DNA of 57,157 bases from contig QWQG01000152.1 in NCBI GenBank assembly GCA_003670925.1, positions 1-57,157 on the forward strand, read 5' to 3'. Every line of letters starts with the position of its first letter. Within the stretch, counting starts at the first letter, position 1. This document shows positions 8,855-19,302 of this stretch, piece by piece. This DNA comes from Planctomycetota bacterium. Lineage in GTDB: Bacteria > Planctomycetota > Planctomycetia > Planctomycetales > Planctomycetaceae. The position numbers were made by a program, and so were the translations under genes. The notes below the pieces were generated by a model. It was not told the origin of the DNA. It was given only the letters and a program-made list of their open reading frames with translations, and searched no databases.

Positions 8855-10120
8855 ATGAAACGCATGAATTCAAACGGGATCTTGGGACTTCTTGCCGGGG
8901 GATTTGGATTGTTGGTGGGTCTCATGGCTGATGGCATCACGCTAGCCGGTGACTCGAATGCGGACTGGAACCAGTTTCGGGGTCCGAATCGAGACAATCT
9001 TTGCCAAGAAACGGGTTTTGCCGATCGGTGGCCTGAAGGCGGGCCGGAACTGCTGCAGACGATTACCGGGATTGGCGAAGGTTATGCGTCGGTCGCGCTG
9101 GTCGGCGAGTTAATGTACACGATGGGTAACGTCGATGGTGCAGAGCATATCCTCGCCCTGAACCGCACGACTGGCGAAATAGTTTGGAAGACGCGTAGCG
9201 GTGATGAATACCACGAAGGCCAGGGAAATGGTCCGCGAGGAACTCCGACAGTGGTAGACGGAATGGTCTACGCCTTAGGCGGTACCGGAGATCTGTCATG
9301 CCTGAACGCAAGTACTGGCGACGTGGTCTGGCATCTGAATATCCTGAAGGAATTTGGCGGAGGGAATATCACGTGGGGTATTAGCGAGTCGGTGCTGATC
9401 GACAATAATCATGTCATCTGCTCGCCGGGCGGCAGTGACGCGACGGTTGTGTCGCTCAATGCAAAGACAGGCAAGGTCGTCTGGAAAAGCAAAATTCCGG
9501 AACAACCGCAAGCGTCGTATGCATCGCCGGTTATCGCCACAATAGGAAAAGTAAAGCAGTATGTGATCTTCACGTCAAAGGGAATTTGTGGTGTACGAGC
9601 AAAAGACGGTGAACCACTTTGGGGACAAAACGCTTCGTCAAATGGTACCGCAAACTGTGCTACGCCGCTGGTCGTCGATAACTACGTGTTCAGTTCTTCA
9701 GACTATGGCACAGGTGCCGAGTTGGTGGAATTGAAACCAGAGGGCAGCGCCGTGAAGGCCACGCAGGTTTACTTCACGAAGGACATGAAGAATCATCACG
9801 GAGGCATGGTCTTTCTTGACGGCTACGTCTACGGTTCCAACGGCGATATGTTGTCCTGTGTGAAACTCAAGACGGGCGAGCCAGCTTGGCGTGAACGTGG
9901 AATGAAGGGATCTGTCGTCTATGTGGACAAGAAAATCGTCTTCCGCAACGAACAAGGACCTGTCGTGTTGCTGGCGGCAGATTCGGGTGAATACAAGGAA
10001 CTCGGTCGTTTTGAGCAACCCGAGCGTAGTAATCGCCCGGCATGGTCCCACCCGGTGATTGCAGATGGCAAGTTGTACCTCCGGGATCAAGACAAGCTCT
10101 TGGTTTACAATTTGAAGTAG
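8855..10120 (+). CDS. exported PQQ-like beta-propeller protein
   Basis: A 421-residue protein with an N-terminal signal peptide (hydrophobic run GLLAGGFGLLVGLMADGITLAG). It is made of PQQ/pyrrolo-quinoline-like propeller blades: repeated patterns such as LNRTTGEIVWKTR, LNASTGDVVWHL, LNAKTGKVVWKS and LKTGEPAWRE, about 45-55 residues apart. The opening NQFRGPNRDNL is the usual planctomycete start of this family (W/FRGP motif). The blades form a scaffold; nothing shows that the cofactor PQQ is bound or that the protein is a dehydrogenase. It follows the two DUF1501 genes on the same strand after 190 bases. A second member of the family lies at 11272-12567 on the other strand. Confidence 0.88.
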   Translation: MKRMNSNGILGLLAGGFGLLVGLMADGITLAGDSNADWNQFRGPNRDNLCQETGFADRWPEGGPELLQTITGIGEGYASVALVGELMYTMGNVDGAEHILALNRTTGEIVWKTRSGDEYHEGQGNGPRGTPTVVDGMVYALGGTGDLSCLNASTGDVVWHLNILKEFGGGNITWGISESVLIDNNHVICSPGGSDATVVSLNAKTGKVVWKSKIPEQPQASYASPVIATIGKVKQYVIFTSKGICGVRAKDGEPLWGQNASSNGTANCATPLVVDNYVFSSSDYGTGAELVELKPEGSAVKATQVYFTKDMKNHHGGMVFLDGYVYGSNGDMLSCVKLKTGEPAWRERGMKGSVVYVDKKIVFRNEQGPVVLLAADSGEYKELGRFEQPERSNRPAWSHPVIADGKLYLRDQDKLLVYNLK

Positions 10121-10254
10121 CAGGGCTATGGAAGATTTAATGTCCCGCGCACATGTTTTTGTGAATTCGCGGGAATTCGAAGGCGCGCGTTGGTAGATCC
10201 TCTGAGTTCTGGCGAATTCAGCCACGTGACGTTGGTCAGTGAGTTGCTCAGGAT

Positions 10255-11217
10255 TCAGCGTCTCACGCCCGTGACATTGACGCCGCTGCCGATCAGCAGA
10301 TTGTGATCATAGGCCCAGTCGTAGCATCGCCCAGATTTTTCAGGAGGCAGCACGGTCAGGTCGTTGAATCCCGCCTCGTGAAACCAAACGCTCAATTCTT
10401 CCACCGTATGATGGTACTGATATTTCGGAGCCCACCAGTCGAACGTATCACAGACACGATTCTCATAGCTGGAATGAGCGCTGAAGTTAATGAGCTTGTT
10501 GAGTGATTTATTAATGCCTGGTAGGCCTCCCAGAATGGCCCCCAGATGACAGAATGGCATGAGGACTGGCGACGGCAATCTCGTGGTGATTGCACGCAAC
10601 CCGTGATTCAAAATTTCCTGCCACCATTGATTTTTGCGATACAGCCAGACGGAATAACAACCACTTGGCCGGACCAGCTTTGCGACCGCGTCAAATACCG
10701 ACCGGGTGTTTGCGTCGTGATGCATCACCCCGATGGAAAACACAAAATCAAAGGAGGCCGGTGCAAACGGTAAAGATTTAAGATCGGCCTGCACAAAATG
10801 GACATCTGGGAGATGGTGACACAACTGCGCGGCCTTTTCTACTGCGCGTGTATGATCGGCACCCAAGACTGTCGCCCCCGCCTCGCCGCAGACTTTTGCG
10901 TACCGGCCGCCCCCGCACCCAGCATCCAAAACTCGCTTGCCGTGAAAGCCGCTCAGCAAAAAACCGGTCTTTGCTTGAAACGTGGCGCGGTCTTCAGCGT
11001 CGTGGGCCACGTCAAAACGGGTCCACTGATGGCCAAAACTTTCCAAATGTTCGTCGCTGACAAATCGTGGAATACCATTGATGATTTTCCACGAGCGCTT
11101 TGAGTCTAATGTTTGCAGCTTTACGCCGTCATCTACCAGTTGCAACGAAGTCCCTAGCTCTGGATCTCGAAGCTCTGAGATGAATTTTACAGAAGTGACT
11201 GGACGGCTTTCGGACAT
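10255..11217 (-). CDS. SAM-dependent methyltransferase
   Basis: A 320-residue class I methyltransferase. The SAM-binding motif I is VLDAGCGGGRYAKVCG, with the acidic end of strand 2 at LGADHTRAVE and motif IV-like FDFVFSIGVMHHDANT, matching the Methyltransf_11 family. The first 60 residues (RDPELGTSLQL..SKRSWKIINGIPRFV) look like a Trm112-like small domain often found in front of methyltransferases acting on lipids, sugars or quinones. The ATG at 11217 (MSESRPV) is preferred to one at 11241. The PQQ-like gene ends 54 bases upstream on the same strand, so the two may be co-transcribed. Substrate unknown. Confidence 0.83.
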   Translation of the reverse strand: MSESRPVTSVKFISELRDPELGTSLQLVDDGVKLQTLDSKRSWKIINGIPRFVSDEHLESFGHQWTRFDVAHDAEDRATFQAKTGFLLSGFHGKRVLDAGCGGGRYAKVCGEAGATVLGADHTRAVEKAAQLCHHLPDVHFVQADLKSLPFAPASFDFVFSIGVMHHDANTRSVFDAVAKLVRPSGCYSVWLYRKNQWWQEILNHGLRAITTRLPSPVLMPFCHLGAILGGLPGINKSLNKLINFSAHSSYENRVCDTFDWWAPKYQYHHTVEELSVWFHEAGFNDLTVLPPEKSGRCYDWAYDHNLLIGSGVNVTGVRR

Positions 11218-11271
11218 GAAGTGCCTGAGGTACAGAAGCATTGAGATCGCGAGGAGTGTCAGATTCCCATC

Positions 11272-12567
11272 CTATTGCGGCTTTGAGGCTGAATCTAGGC
11301 CAATCGCAAACAGATGATGTTCGCCTCGAATGAAGATTTGCCCATTGGAAATCGCAGGTGAAGCATAGCTATATTCTCCGAGTGGATTTCGCTGCAGTAC
11401 TTCCAGTAACACACCCGGTTTGACGACGGACATGATTCCATCATCCGCAGGGAAGTATGCTAGCCCGTTGGCTGTCACCAGTGACCCACTGTAGTGATTA
11501 CCAAGTCGTTCCTGCCACAGGCGATTACCATTAGCCGTGTCGAAGCAGTTCACTGTGCCTCGATCATCGGCAACGAGCAGTTTGTTGTCGATCAGAATCG
11601 GGGATGGTACGTAGCATTTCGCCTCTTCGCTGTGCCAAGCAATGTGCGTTTGAGTCACATCTCCTAAACCATCCGGGCGAATTGCCATCACATGATGCGT
11701 CGGAAAGCCGGCGGTCATGTAAAACATTTTTCCGTCACAGACCATTGATGAGACGAACTGCTCTGTCGGCCCTTCAATTAACCAGTTTGTGGTTCCCGTC
11801 AATGGATCAAGACTGACGATTCGTTTGCTTCCCGTCATCACCATCTGGTCCTTGCCGTCGATCCTGCGAATCAATGGAGTGCAGTAACTTCGCGTCTTGT
11901 GTTCGCGTGGGATTTTCCAGATCAACTTACCTGTCTCACGGCTTAAGCCCGCAATGTACGAATCGCCATCATGGTCACCGTTGATAATCAAGAGATTTTC
12001 GTAGATCACAGGTGAACTGCAGAATCCATGCACACTGGTGAATCCGCCGGGTTCTGCAGACCAGAGTTTCTGTCCATTCATATCGTACGCTGCCACCAGC
12101 AGAGTCCCCGGAGTGACGGGTCGTGGCGTTCCGACGTTGGGGGCTGGAACTTCGTGGCCGTCGGCCAGCAGAAACGTCACATAGACTGTTTGCCCGTCGG
12201 TGGCTGGCGTGCCTGACGCAAAGCTGTTGAGTTCATGTTTTGTTTCAAGTGGGGAAACTGCGACAGACGTCTTCCAACGCAGGCTACCGTCATTACGATT
12301 TAGGCACAGCAGCATTCGTGCGTGGCTGTCTTCGAGACAGGTCGTCAGAAAGATCATGTCAGCCCAGACAATCGGCGAGGAATGGCCTTTCCCTGGAATC
12401 TCGGTTTTCCATGCTACGCCTTCGCCTGTCGCGCCATTCCATGCAACCGGGATCTGCATCTCTGACGATGTGCCATCCCCGCGAGGACCACGCCAGCAGG
12501 GCCAGTTTTCTGCGAGGACGCTGGCACTGAGAGAAAAACAAACCAGTAAACTCACACTTCGGATCAT
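11272..12567 (-). CDS. exported PQQ-like beta-propeller protein
   Basis: A 431-residue propeller protein. The ATG at 12567 gives a clean signal peptide (MIRSVSLLVCFSLSASVLA) ending just before ENWPCWRGPRGDG, the canonical start of planctomycete PQQ-like proteins, and AAAGG lies just upstream; a start at 12627 would bury this leader. Blade motifs include LNRNDGSLRWKT, YDMNGQKLWSAE, LSRETGKLIWKIP, LDPLTGTTNWL and FDTANGNRLWQERLG. It is exported and likely soluble in the periplasm. Enzyme activity is not evident. The methyltransferase gene follows closely downstream. Confidence 0.88.
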   Translation of the reverse strand: MIRSVSLLVCFSLSASVLAENWPCWRGPRGDGTSSEMQIPVAWNGATGEGVAWKTEIPGKGHSSPIVWADMIFLTTCLEDSHARMLLCLNRNDGSLRWKTSVAVSPLETKHELNSFASGTPATDGQTVYVTFLLADGHEVPAPNVGTPRPVTPGTLLVAAYDMNGQKLWSAEPGGFTSVHGFCSSPVIYENLLIINGDHDGDSYIAGLSRETGKLIWKIPREHKTRSYCTPLIRRIDGKDQMVMTGSKRIVSLDPLTGTTNWLIEGPTEQFVSSMVCDGKMFYMTAGFPTHHVMAIRPDGLGDVTQTHIAWHSEEAKCYVPSPILIDNKLLVADDRGTVNCFDTANGNRLWQERLGNHYSGSLVTANGLAYFPADDGIMSVVKPGVLLEVLQRNPLGEYSYASPAISNGQIFIRGEHHLFAIGLDSASKPQ

Positions 12568-12803
12568 GGGACTACCTTTAACGCAATTGAGACACTCACA
12601 CAGGCAGTTTATTTCACGGGAAGCCACGTCAATTAAATGCCATCCTCTGGAATCGTCGAAGTTTCGCGTTCTACCGTCAAGCCATCAAGCCGTGCGGCAT
12701 CCGATTTCAACGTTTGTCAGTGACCACGCAATGCGGTTGCCTCGCGCGCTCGGACCCGAGCAAAGCGGAAAGGACAACCTGATCGCCACGGCACTGACGC
12801 GAA

Positions 12804-12835
12804 GAAACCCGCCAACTATGTGATTGGCGGGTTTC
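12804..12835 (-). terminator. intrinsic terminator of gnd
   Basis: A perfect 12-bp stem (GAAACCCGCCAA at 12804-12815, TTGGCGGGTTTC at 12824-12835) around an 8-base loop. Read on the minus strand, its 3' arm runs into GGGTTTCTTC. It lies 45 bases beyond the gnd stop, as expected for a rho-independent terminator with a short T-tract. Confidence 0.75.
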
Positions 12836-12880
12836 CCGTTGTTCATCTGGAACTTCAAGTTCACAATTTAAAATCACGTC

Positions 12881-14350
<1,470 letters not shown>

Positions 14351-14597
14351 GTTTCAATTTGCTTTTTAAAAGGAGAATGGGACACCGTCATCACAAAGAC
14401 TGATGAACCAACGGGAATGCTCTTCAAAAACGTGGAAGACTCTGCAAGCTAAGTTGCTTCGTGATATCTTAAGTCAAGCACTGATTCTCGATTCTATGTT
14501 TTGCGTGCAGATCATTTTGTGCGGTTCTCCTGCGGCATCTTCATCGGCCAAGATTTAGAAAATGTCCGTGTGACCAGCATGGTTGACCACCAAACAT

Positions 14598-15671
14598 CTA
14601 TCGCTGTACTCGCGCCGAACCACCAGCCGCCACGCCTTCGACTTCCGTGATTGTCGCCATTGTTGTGTCGCCCGGATAAGTCGTGAGTAACGCCCCGTGA
14701 GCCCATCCCAGATTCAGGGATGTTTGAGGATCTTTTCCGTTGAGAAGCCCGTAAAACAGGCCGGATGCAAAGCCATCGCCGCCGCCGATGCGGTCGATCA
14801 CATCCAGTTCCATCGTTTTCGCCTGATATGTTTTACCGTCCAGCCACAACACGGCACTCCATGAATGACGGTTGGTCGAATGCACTTCTCGCAGAGTCGT
14901 AGCGACGGCTTTCACGTTCGGCAGCTTTTTTGTGACTTCTTCCATCATGCCAAAAAACGCTGAGGGGTCCAGCTTGGAAGAATGTTCAACGTCCTGACCC
15001 GTCAACCCAAGGCCCTTTTGCAGGTCTTCTTCGTTCCCCACCAACACGTCGACATGCTCCACGATCCTGTTCAGCGTCTCTTGAGCCTTATCCAAACCGC
15101 CGCTGATCTGCCAGAGTTTAGCACGGTAGTTCAAGTCGAATGATGTAACGGCACCAGCAGCCTTAGCAGCCTTCATCCCCTCGATAATGACTTCCGGGGT
15201 AGTGGGTGACAGAGCCGCAAAGATTCCTCCGCTATGGAACCAGCGCACGCCGCCCGCAAAAATGTCATTCCAGTTAAAATCACCAGCCTGCAACATTCCC
15301 GCTGCTTCGTTGCTGCGATTGTAAAACACAACAGGCCCGCGTACCCCGTGTCCTTGGTCGCTGTACACAGTTGCCATGTTGGGACCACGCACGCCGTCGT
15401 GCGCAAACTTTTTGTAGAAAGGTTTGACGCCCATCGCGCGGACGCGTTCCGCGATGAGGTCCCCGAGTGGATACTCGACCATCGCCGTGGCGATCCCCGT
15501 CTTCAATTGAAAGCAATCTGCCAGATTTGCCGCGCAGTTGAATTCTCCACCGCTCACATGAATCGAAAGTTGATTGGCTTTGCGGAAGGGGATAATTCCC
15601 GGATCCAGCCGATTCACGAGGGCCCCGAGAGACACAAAATCCAGAGCGCCGGATGCAGGCACGTGCAACAT
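14598..15671 (-). CDS. kdgK: PfkB-family sugar kinase, 2-keto-3-deoxygluconate kinase-like
   Basis: A 357-residue ribokinase-fold kinase. It starts with FVSLGALVNRLDPG and shows the N-terminal PfkB pattern HVSGGEFNCAANLA, then NEEDLQKGLG and the C-terminal catalytic signature DRIGGGDGFASGLFYG, with base D299. The anion-hole glycines are GGG rather than the more common GAG. Overall layout and the NYRAKLW motif fit 2-keto-3-deoxygluconate kinases, which form KDPG for the Entner-Doudoroff route; fructokinase-type activity cannot be excluded. The AAGGGAA sequence just before the ATG supports the start. Neighbours on the same strand are gnd downstream and the cystathionine synthase-like gene upstream. 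The symbol is a tentative assignment. Confidence 0.78.
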   Translation of the reverse strand: MLHVPASGALDFVSLGALVNRLDPGIIPFRKANQLSIHVSGGEFNCAANLADCFQLKTGIATAMVEYPLGDLIAERVRAMGVKPFYKKFAHDGVRGPNMATVYSDQGHGVRGPVVFYNRSNEAAGMLQAGDFNWNDIFAGGVRWFHSGGIFAALSPTTPEVIIEGMKAAKAAGAVTSFDLNYRAKLWQISGGLDKAQETLNRIVEHVDVLVGNEEDLQKGLGLTGQDVEHSSKLDPSAFFGMMEEVTKKLPNVKAVATTLREVHSTNRHSWSAVLWLDGKTYQAKTMELDVIDRIGGGDGFASGLFYGLLNGKDPQTSLNLGWAHGALLTTYPGDTTMATITEVEGVAAGGSARVQR

Positions 15672-15877
15672 TACTGATTTCCCTTGTGATTCAACCGCGA
15701 ATTGCCGAGTGTGATTAAAGTGAGAGGCCCCGAGATCTTAAAGGTTCTCTCATCCAATTTCAAAACAACCGCTTGTCGGGATGATATCATTCCCATTCGA
15801 GCCAACAGTTTTCACGATGTTTGTTTGATCCGCTCGGCAAGAGCCATCGCGTGTCCGGCAATAGGTTTACTCGGCAT

Positions 15878-17020
15878 TCAAACACTTTCCAATGCCTGCT
15901 TCAGATCCGCAATCAGATCATCCACATGCTCCAATCCCACGGAGATCCGCACCGTTTTGTCGGTGATTCCGGCTCGGGCTCGCGCTTCTGCCGTCATCGA
16001 TGCGTGACTCATGGTCGCCGGGAACGAAATCAGTGATTCAACCCCACCCAACGAGACACATACGTCAAACAACTGGGTCTGCATGCACACACGTTCGGCG
16101 ATTGGGCGACCATCCTTTGTATCAAAGGACAACATTGCACCAAAACCTCGCTGCTGCGTTTTCGCCAAAGCGTGCTGTGGATGTGATTCGAGCCCTGGGT
16201 AGTACACTCTTTCGATTAGCGAATGGCCGTCTAAAAAGCGTGCGATCTTTATCGCATTCGCCTGCTGCGCTTCCATCCGACATCCCAGTGTCTTAATTCC
16301 GCGCAGCACGAGCCATGCATCAAAGGGCGAACACGCCAGACCTAACGCGTTACAGATCCACGCAATGCGCTCCGCATGTTCTTTCGATTTTGACACCACG
16401 CATCCGCCGACGACATCAGAATGGCCGTTGATATATTTCGTTGTTGAGTGCATCACGATATCGATGCCGAACTCAAATGGACGCTGCAGGTAGGGCGACA
16501 TAAAAGTATTGTCGCAGATCGTAATGGCGTTGTGTTTTTTGGCGAGGGCTGCAACAAATGCAAGGTCGATCACTTTCAGGAGCGGGTTGCTTGGCGTTTC
16601 AATCCAGACACCTTTCGTCGCCGGAGTGAATGCCGCCGTCAGTTGTCTGTGATCGGTCATGTCCACAAACGTAAACGAAATTCCTTTCTCTGCCAGAAAT
16701 TTATCGAACAGGCGAAACGATCCGCCGTACAAGTCCGATGGGGCCACAATGTGGTCTCCCGGCGAAAATAGGGCCATGGCGCAATGCGTGGCCGACATGC
16801 CCGTCGACGTAGCGACACATCCCACGCCGCCTTCGAGCGCCATGATGTTTTCCTCCAACGCCGCCCGAGTCGGATTTCCGGATCGCGTGTAGTCATAGCC
16901 GGAATTGGTTTCGAGGCTGTTCCAGTAAAACGTCGATGTGGGGTAAATCGGCGTCGTTACGCTGTTGTATTGCGCATCCTTGTGAACTCCCCCATGAATA
17001 CACTTTGTTTCAAATTCCAT
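15878..17020 (-). CDS. metB: cystathionine gamma-synthase/lyase family PLP enzyme
   Basis: A 380-residue member of the Cys/Met-metabolism PLP family. The PLP lysine is K195 in HSTTKYINGHSD. Other signatures: YDYTRSGNPTR (phosphate binding and substrate arginine), SGMSA-type glycine turn as TSTGMSATHC, DLYGGSFRLF, ETPSNPLL and CDNTFMSPYLQ. The family joins O-acyl-homoserine with cysteine to form cystathionine (MetB) or cleaves cystathionine (MetC/CGL); the sequence alone does not separate these, so the symbol is tentative. Length is normal. A gene for an anti-sigma-like protein ends 35 bases upstream on the same strand, which suggests one transcript, although a functional link is not obvious. 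Confidence 0.85.
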   Translation of the reverse strand: MEFETKCIHGGVHKDAQYNSVTTPIYPTSTFYWNSLETNSGYDYTRSGNPTRAALEENIMALEGGVGCVATSTGMSATHCAMALFSPGDHIVAPSDLYGGSFRLFDKFLAEKGISFTFVDMTDHRQLTAAFTPATKGVWIETPSNPLLKVIDLAFVAALAKKHNAITICDNTFMSPYLQRPFEFGIDIVMHSTTKYINGHSDVVGGCVVSKSKEHAERIAWICNALGLACSPFDAWLVLRGIKTLGCRMEAQQANAIKIARFLDGHSLIERVYYPGLESHPQHALAKTQQRGFGAMLSFDTKDGRPIAERVCMQTQLFDVCVSLGGVESLISFPATMSHASMTAEARARAGITDKTVRISVGLEHVDDLIADLKQALESV

Positions 17021-17055
17021 GAATCTGCTTTCTATGTTGTGAAGACTAAAACACG

Positions 17056-17478
17056 CTATGTTCTAGACTGTCCGGCATCGCTTTCACCGCGAAGAAGGCC
17101 AGCTGATGATTGGAAAAAACGCCGGCGGCGGTCAGGAACCTGCCCTGTCTGTGTTGATTGCTCCTCGAGGTCGTGCAGGTTTGCCTGACAAACACGACAG
17201 CCTACGGTGTTCAAATGGAATTCCACGTAAGCTGCAGCGTCGTGAGACAATATTCCGAGGAGGTAGGCCCCGAGTTCGGTCCGCACGGGGCAGCTCAATC
17301 GAGCCCGTTGCCAGATCTCACCAATTGTGTTTCCGCCCTGATCGCGATGACGAATAAGAACAGCCAGTCGCGCGCGCAGTGCACCATCTTGGCGAAGCTG
17401 GTTTTCGAAAGCAGCCATCCGCTCCGCAGGCAGCAATTCATCTAGCCAAGCCGTCAGTTCGCGATCAGTCCAGAGCAT
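17056..17478 (-). CDS. small anti-sigma-factor-like protein
   Basis: A 140-residue soluble protein. The first half is helical and acidic (WTDRELTAWLDELLPAERM), a pattern seen in planctomycete zinc-finger anti-sigma proteins; the second half has a possible metal site with histidine followed by a Cys pair (FHLNTVGCRVCQANL). It has no transmembrane helix. No sigma-factor gene is adjacent. It lies 35 bases upstream of the metB-like gene on the same strand. Anti-sigma function is a pattern-based guess; it may be a small Zn-binding regulator of another kind. Confidence 0.55.
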   Translation of the reverse strand: MLWTDRELTAWLDELLPAERMAAFENQLRQDGALRARLAVLIRHRDQGGNTIGEIWQRARLSCPVRTELGAYLLGILSHDAAAYVEFHLNTVGCRVCQANLHDLEEQSTQTGQVPDRRRRFFQSSAGLLRGESDAGQSRT

Positions 17479-17721
17479 GGAAATATCCGTCGTTGGAGGG
17501 AGTTTTTGGGGAGGCTATCTAGATCAGGATTGGATTTCCTCACACTTGCCATGAATTTAGCAGACTTGCCGATCTGAAGAAGCTGAGAACTCGATCTAAC
17601 CCGCCGCCTTGTCTGGATAGCGTACGTCAGCTAAATTCGCAATTCACATTCGCAATGCAGTGGCATTTGCGTTCCTCTGCTTCCAAGTGCCGGTTGCGTT
17701 CTTGCCAAAGACAACCTGATT

Positions 17722-18678
17722 GTGTTGTATCGCCCTTTCCGTAATTCTGATCCCCCAAAGCTGCATCAACTGTGGCATCTCTGCGCTTTAGGGCCAAACG
17801 CCGCCGAAGGTTTTTCGTGCGACGTGTTCGAGCTATTTGCCTGTGCCCAACCGTATTGGGATCCAAATGGACTCATGCTGGCGTTGGATGAAGCATCCGG
17901 GCGGGTTGCTGGATTTGTCCATGCCGGGTTTGCGGCAAACGCCGCACAAAGTGCATTGGATTACAGTAGAGGCACAATTTGCGGACTGATGGTCCATCCG
18001 GATTTCCGCCGGCGAGAAATTGGGACAGCGCTGGTTCGCCGCGCTGAAGACTACCTGCGCTCGAAAGGTGCAAACTCCGTCGTCGCAGGCGGTGGCCTCG
18101 AACAAAACGGGTTTTACGCGGGCATCTATGGCGGGCTTGATCCATCTGGGTTCTGTACCTCTGCAGCCGCGTGGCCCCAATTCTTTCAGAAGTGTGGATA
18201 TGCCCCTTGCGACGAAGTTTTAATCTTGCGACGTGACCTAATTCGTAGTAAGGATCCAGTGAATGCCAAACTACTCCGTCATCGTCGCCACTTAAATCTG
18301 GTCATTACCGATCGTCCGACTAATGAATCATGGTGGTGGTTCGTGCGTTACGGGCACCTAGATTCGCTCAGGTTTGAACTGCATGAGAAGGCAAATGGAA
18401 ATGTCGTAGCCTCCGGCCAGATTATTGGCATGGATCTATTTATTCCAAAATGGGGCGTGCGGAGCGTCGGGATCCGCGAGATCTTTGTACCTGAGTCTCA
18501 GCGTCGCCACGGATACGCCCAAGCCTTGCTGTTAGAAATCTGCCGTCGCCTTAAAGGTGAATCTGTCGAATTGGTTGAAGCGCATGTTTTGCCGGCCGAC
18601 CAACCAGTGCTGGATTTGTTCAATTCAGCGAAGTTCGATGTGACAGGTCGGTTATTGACATTTCGTCGATCGCTGTAA
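17722..18678 (+). CDS. tandem GNAT acetyltransferase
   Basis: A 318-residue protein with two GNAT folds. The first spans about 1-175, with the acetyl-CoA motif A at GLMVHPDFRRREIGTALVRRA (residues around 90-110). The second spans about 190-315, with its motif A at EIFVPESQRRHGYAQALL. GNAT enzymes transfer an acyl group from acyl-CoA to an amine; tandem forms include mycothiol synthase-type enzymes, but nothing here fixes the substrate. The start is a GTG at 17722; it gives LYRPFRNSD, a typical GNAT opening. It is divergent from the anti-sigma-like gene at 17478. Confidence 0.8.
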   Translation: MLYRPFRNSDPPKLHQLWHLCALGPNAAEGFSCDVFELFACAQPYWDPNGLMLALDEASGRVAGFVHAGFAANAAQSALDYSRGTICGLMVHPDFRRREIGTALVRRAEDYLRSKGANSVVAGGGLEQNGFYAGIYGGLDPSGFCTSAAAWPQFFQKCGYAPCDEVLILRRDLIRSKDPVNAKLLRHRRHLNLVITDRPTNESWWWFVRYGHLDSLRFELHEKANGNVVASGQIIGMDLFIPKWGVRSVGIREIFVPESQRRHGYAQALLLEICRRLKGESVELVEAHVLPADQPVLDLFNSAKFDVTGRLLTFRRSL

Positions 18679-19302
18679 TTACCAGTCGTTGTCTGCCACC
18701 ATCCTCGACCTTGTTCGGAGGATGGGAGATTCCGAGAACATTGAGACCCCCCCTGATCTAGCCGATAGAGCGACAGTAGTGCAGGGCATGGACGTCCGAG
18801 TACTTCTCCCACATTTTTGTGACTCTAAACGAAAGCTGGCTATTGTTTTATGTCCCAAGATTCCGGAAATTCTTGGTTTTCGTTACCCGTGTATCGCTGC
18901 AATTTCTGCCGAGATGTGTTGTTGAAAATCCCGCTTCAAGGCCTCTGGTGTTTGCTGTGGCTCTGTGGATTTCGTCAGTTCTAATGCCCTCATTGCTTTT
19001 ACATTAGCCTCCGAGCATGCGGCTGGTATCGGTTGCTTTTATGGCCGCTTTATTGTGGATATCAGGCTCTACTGAGGCTTCGCGGAGAGTCGTCATAAAT
19101 CAAGCGGCAAAGCAGGTTGCGTTGCCGCAGATTTGCGTCTGCAATTCCTCAATTCTGTTTGGGTGTAGCCGGCTCGAGATTCTGGAATTCCTTGCAATCT
19201 GGAATAACCAAGATGCAACAAATCCCGTAGGATGCAGATGTTATGTCGATTTTGGTGATCAGCCCTTGAAATTGCCGCAACCCTGAAAGTGTTTGCCATC
19301 CA
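18679..19302. other. long spacer, possible small secreted protein inside
   Basis: About 620 bases between the GNAT gene and the acyltransferase. An 8-bp hairpin (CCATCCTC 18699-18706, GAGGATGG 18718-18725) shortly after the GNAT stop may be a terminator, though no T-run follows. The stretch also holds the candidate frame at 19017-19286. Nothing else recognised. Confidence 0.35.
19017..19286 (+). CDS. possible small secreted Cys-containing protein
   Basis: An 89-codon frame starting with MRLVSVAFMAALLWISGSTE, which reads as a signal peptide with a plausible cleavage after TEA. The remaining 65 residues contain four or five cysteines (ICVCNSS, FGCSR, VGCRCYV). It ends 16 bases before the acyltransferase start. 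No homologue recognised. It may be a chance frame, and the supporting evidence is only the leader-like start. Confidence 0.28.
   Translation: MRLVSVAFMAALLWISGSTEASRRVVINQAAKQVALPQICVCNSSILFGCSRLEILEFLAIWNNQDATNPVGCRCYVDFGDQPLKLPQP

Noticed and set aside
10143-10174. A 7-bp inverted repeat between the convergent genes at 10120 and 10255
   Set aside because: The stem is short, the loop is 18 bases and there is no T-run on either side, so it is too weak to call a terminator.
12240-12823. Plus-strand frames opposite the second PQQ-like gene
   Set aside because: Shadow frames with no recognisable domain, antisense to a clear propeller gene.
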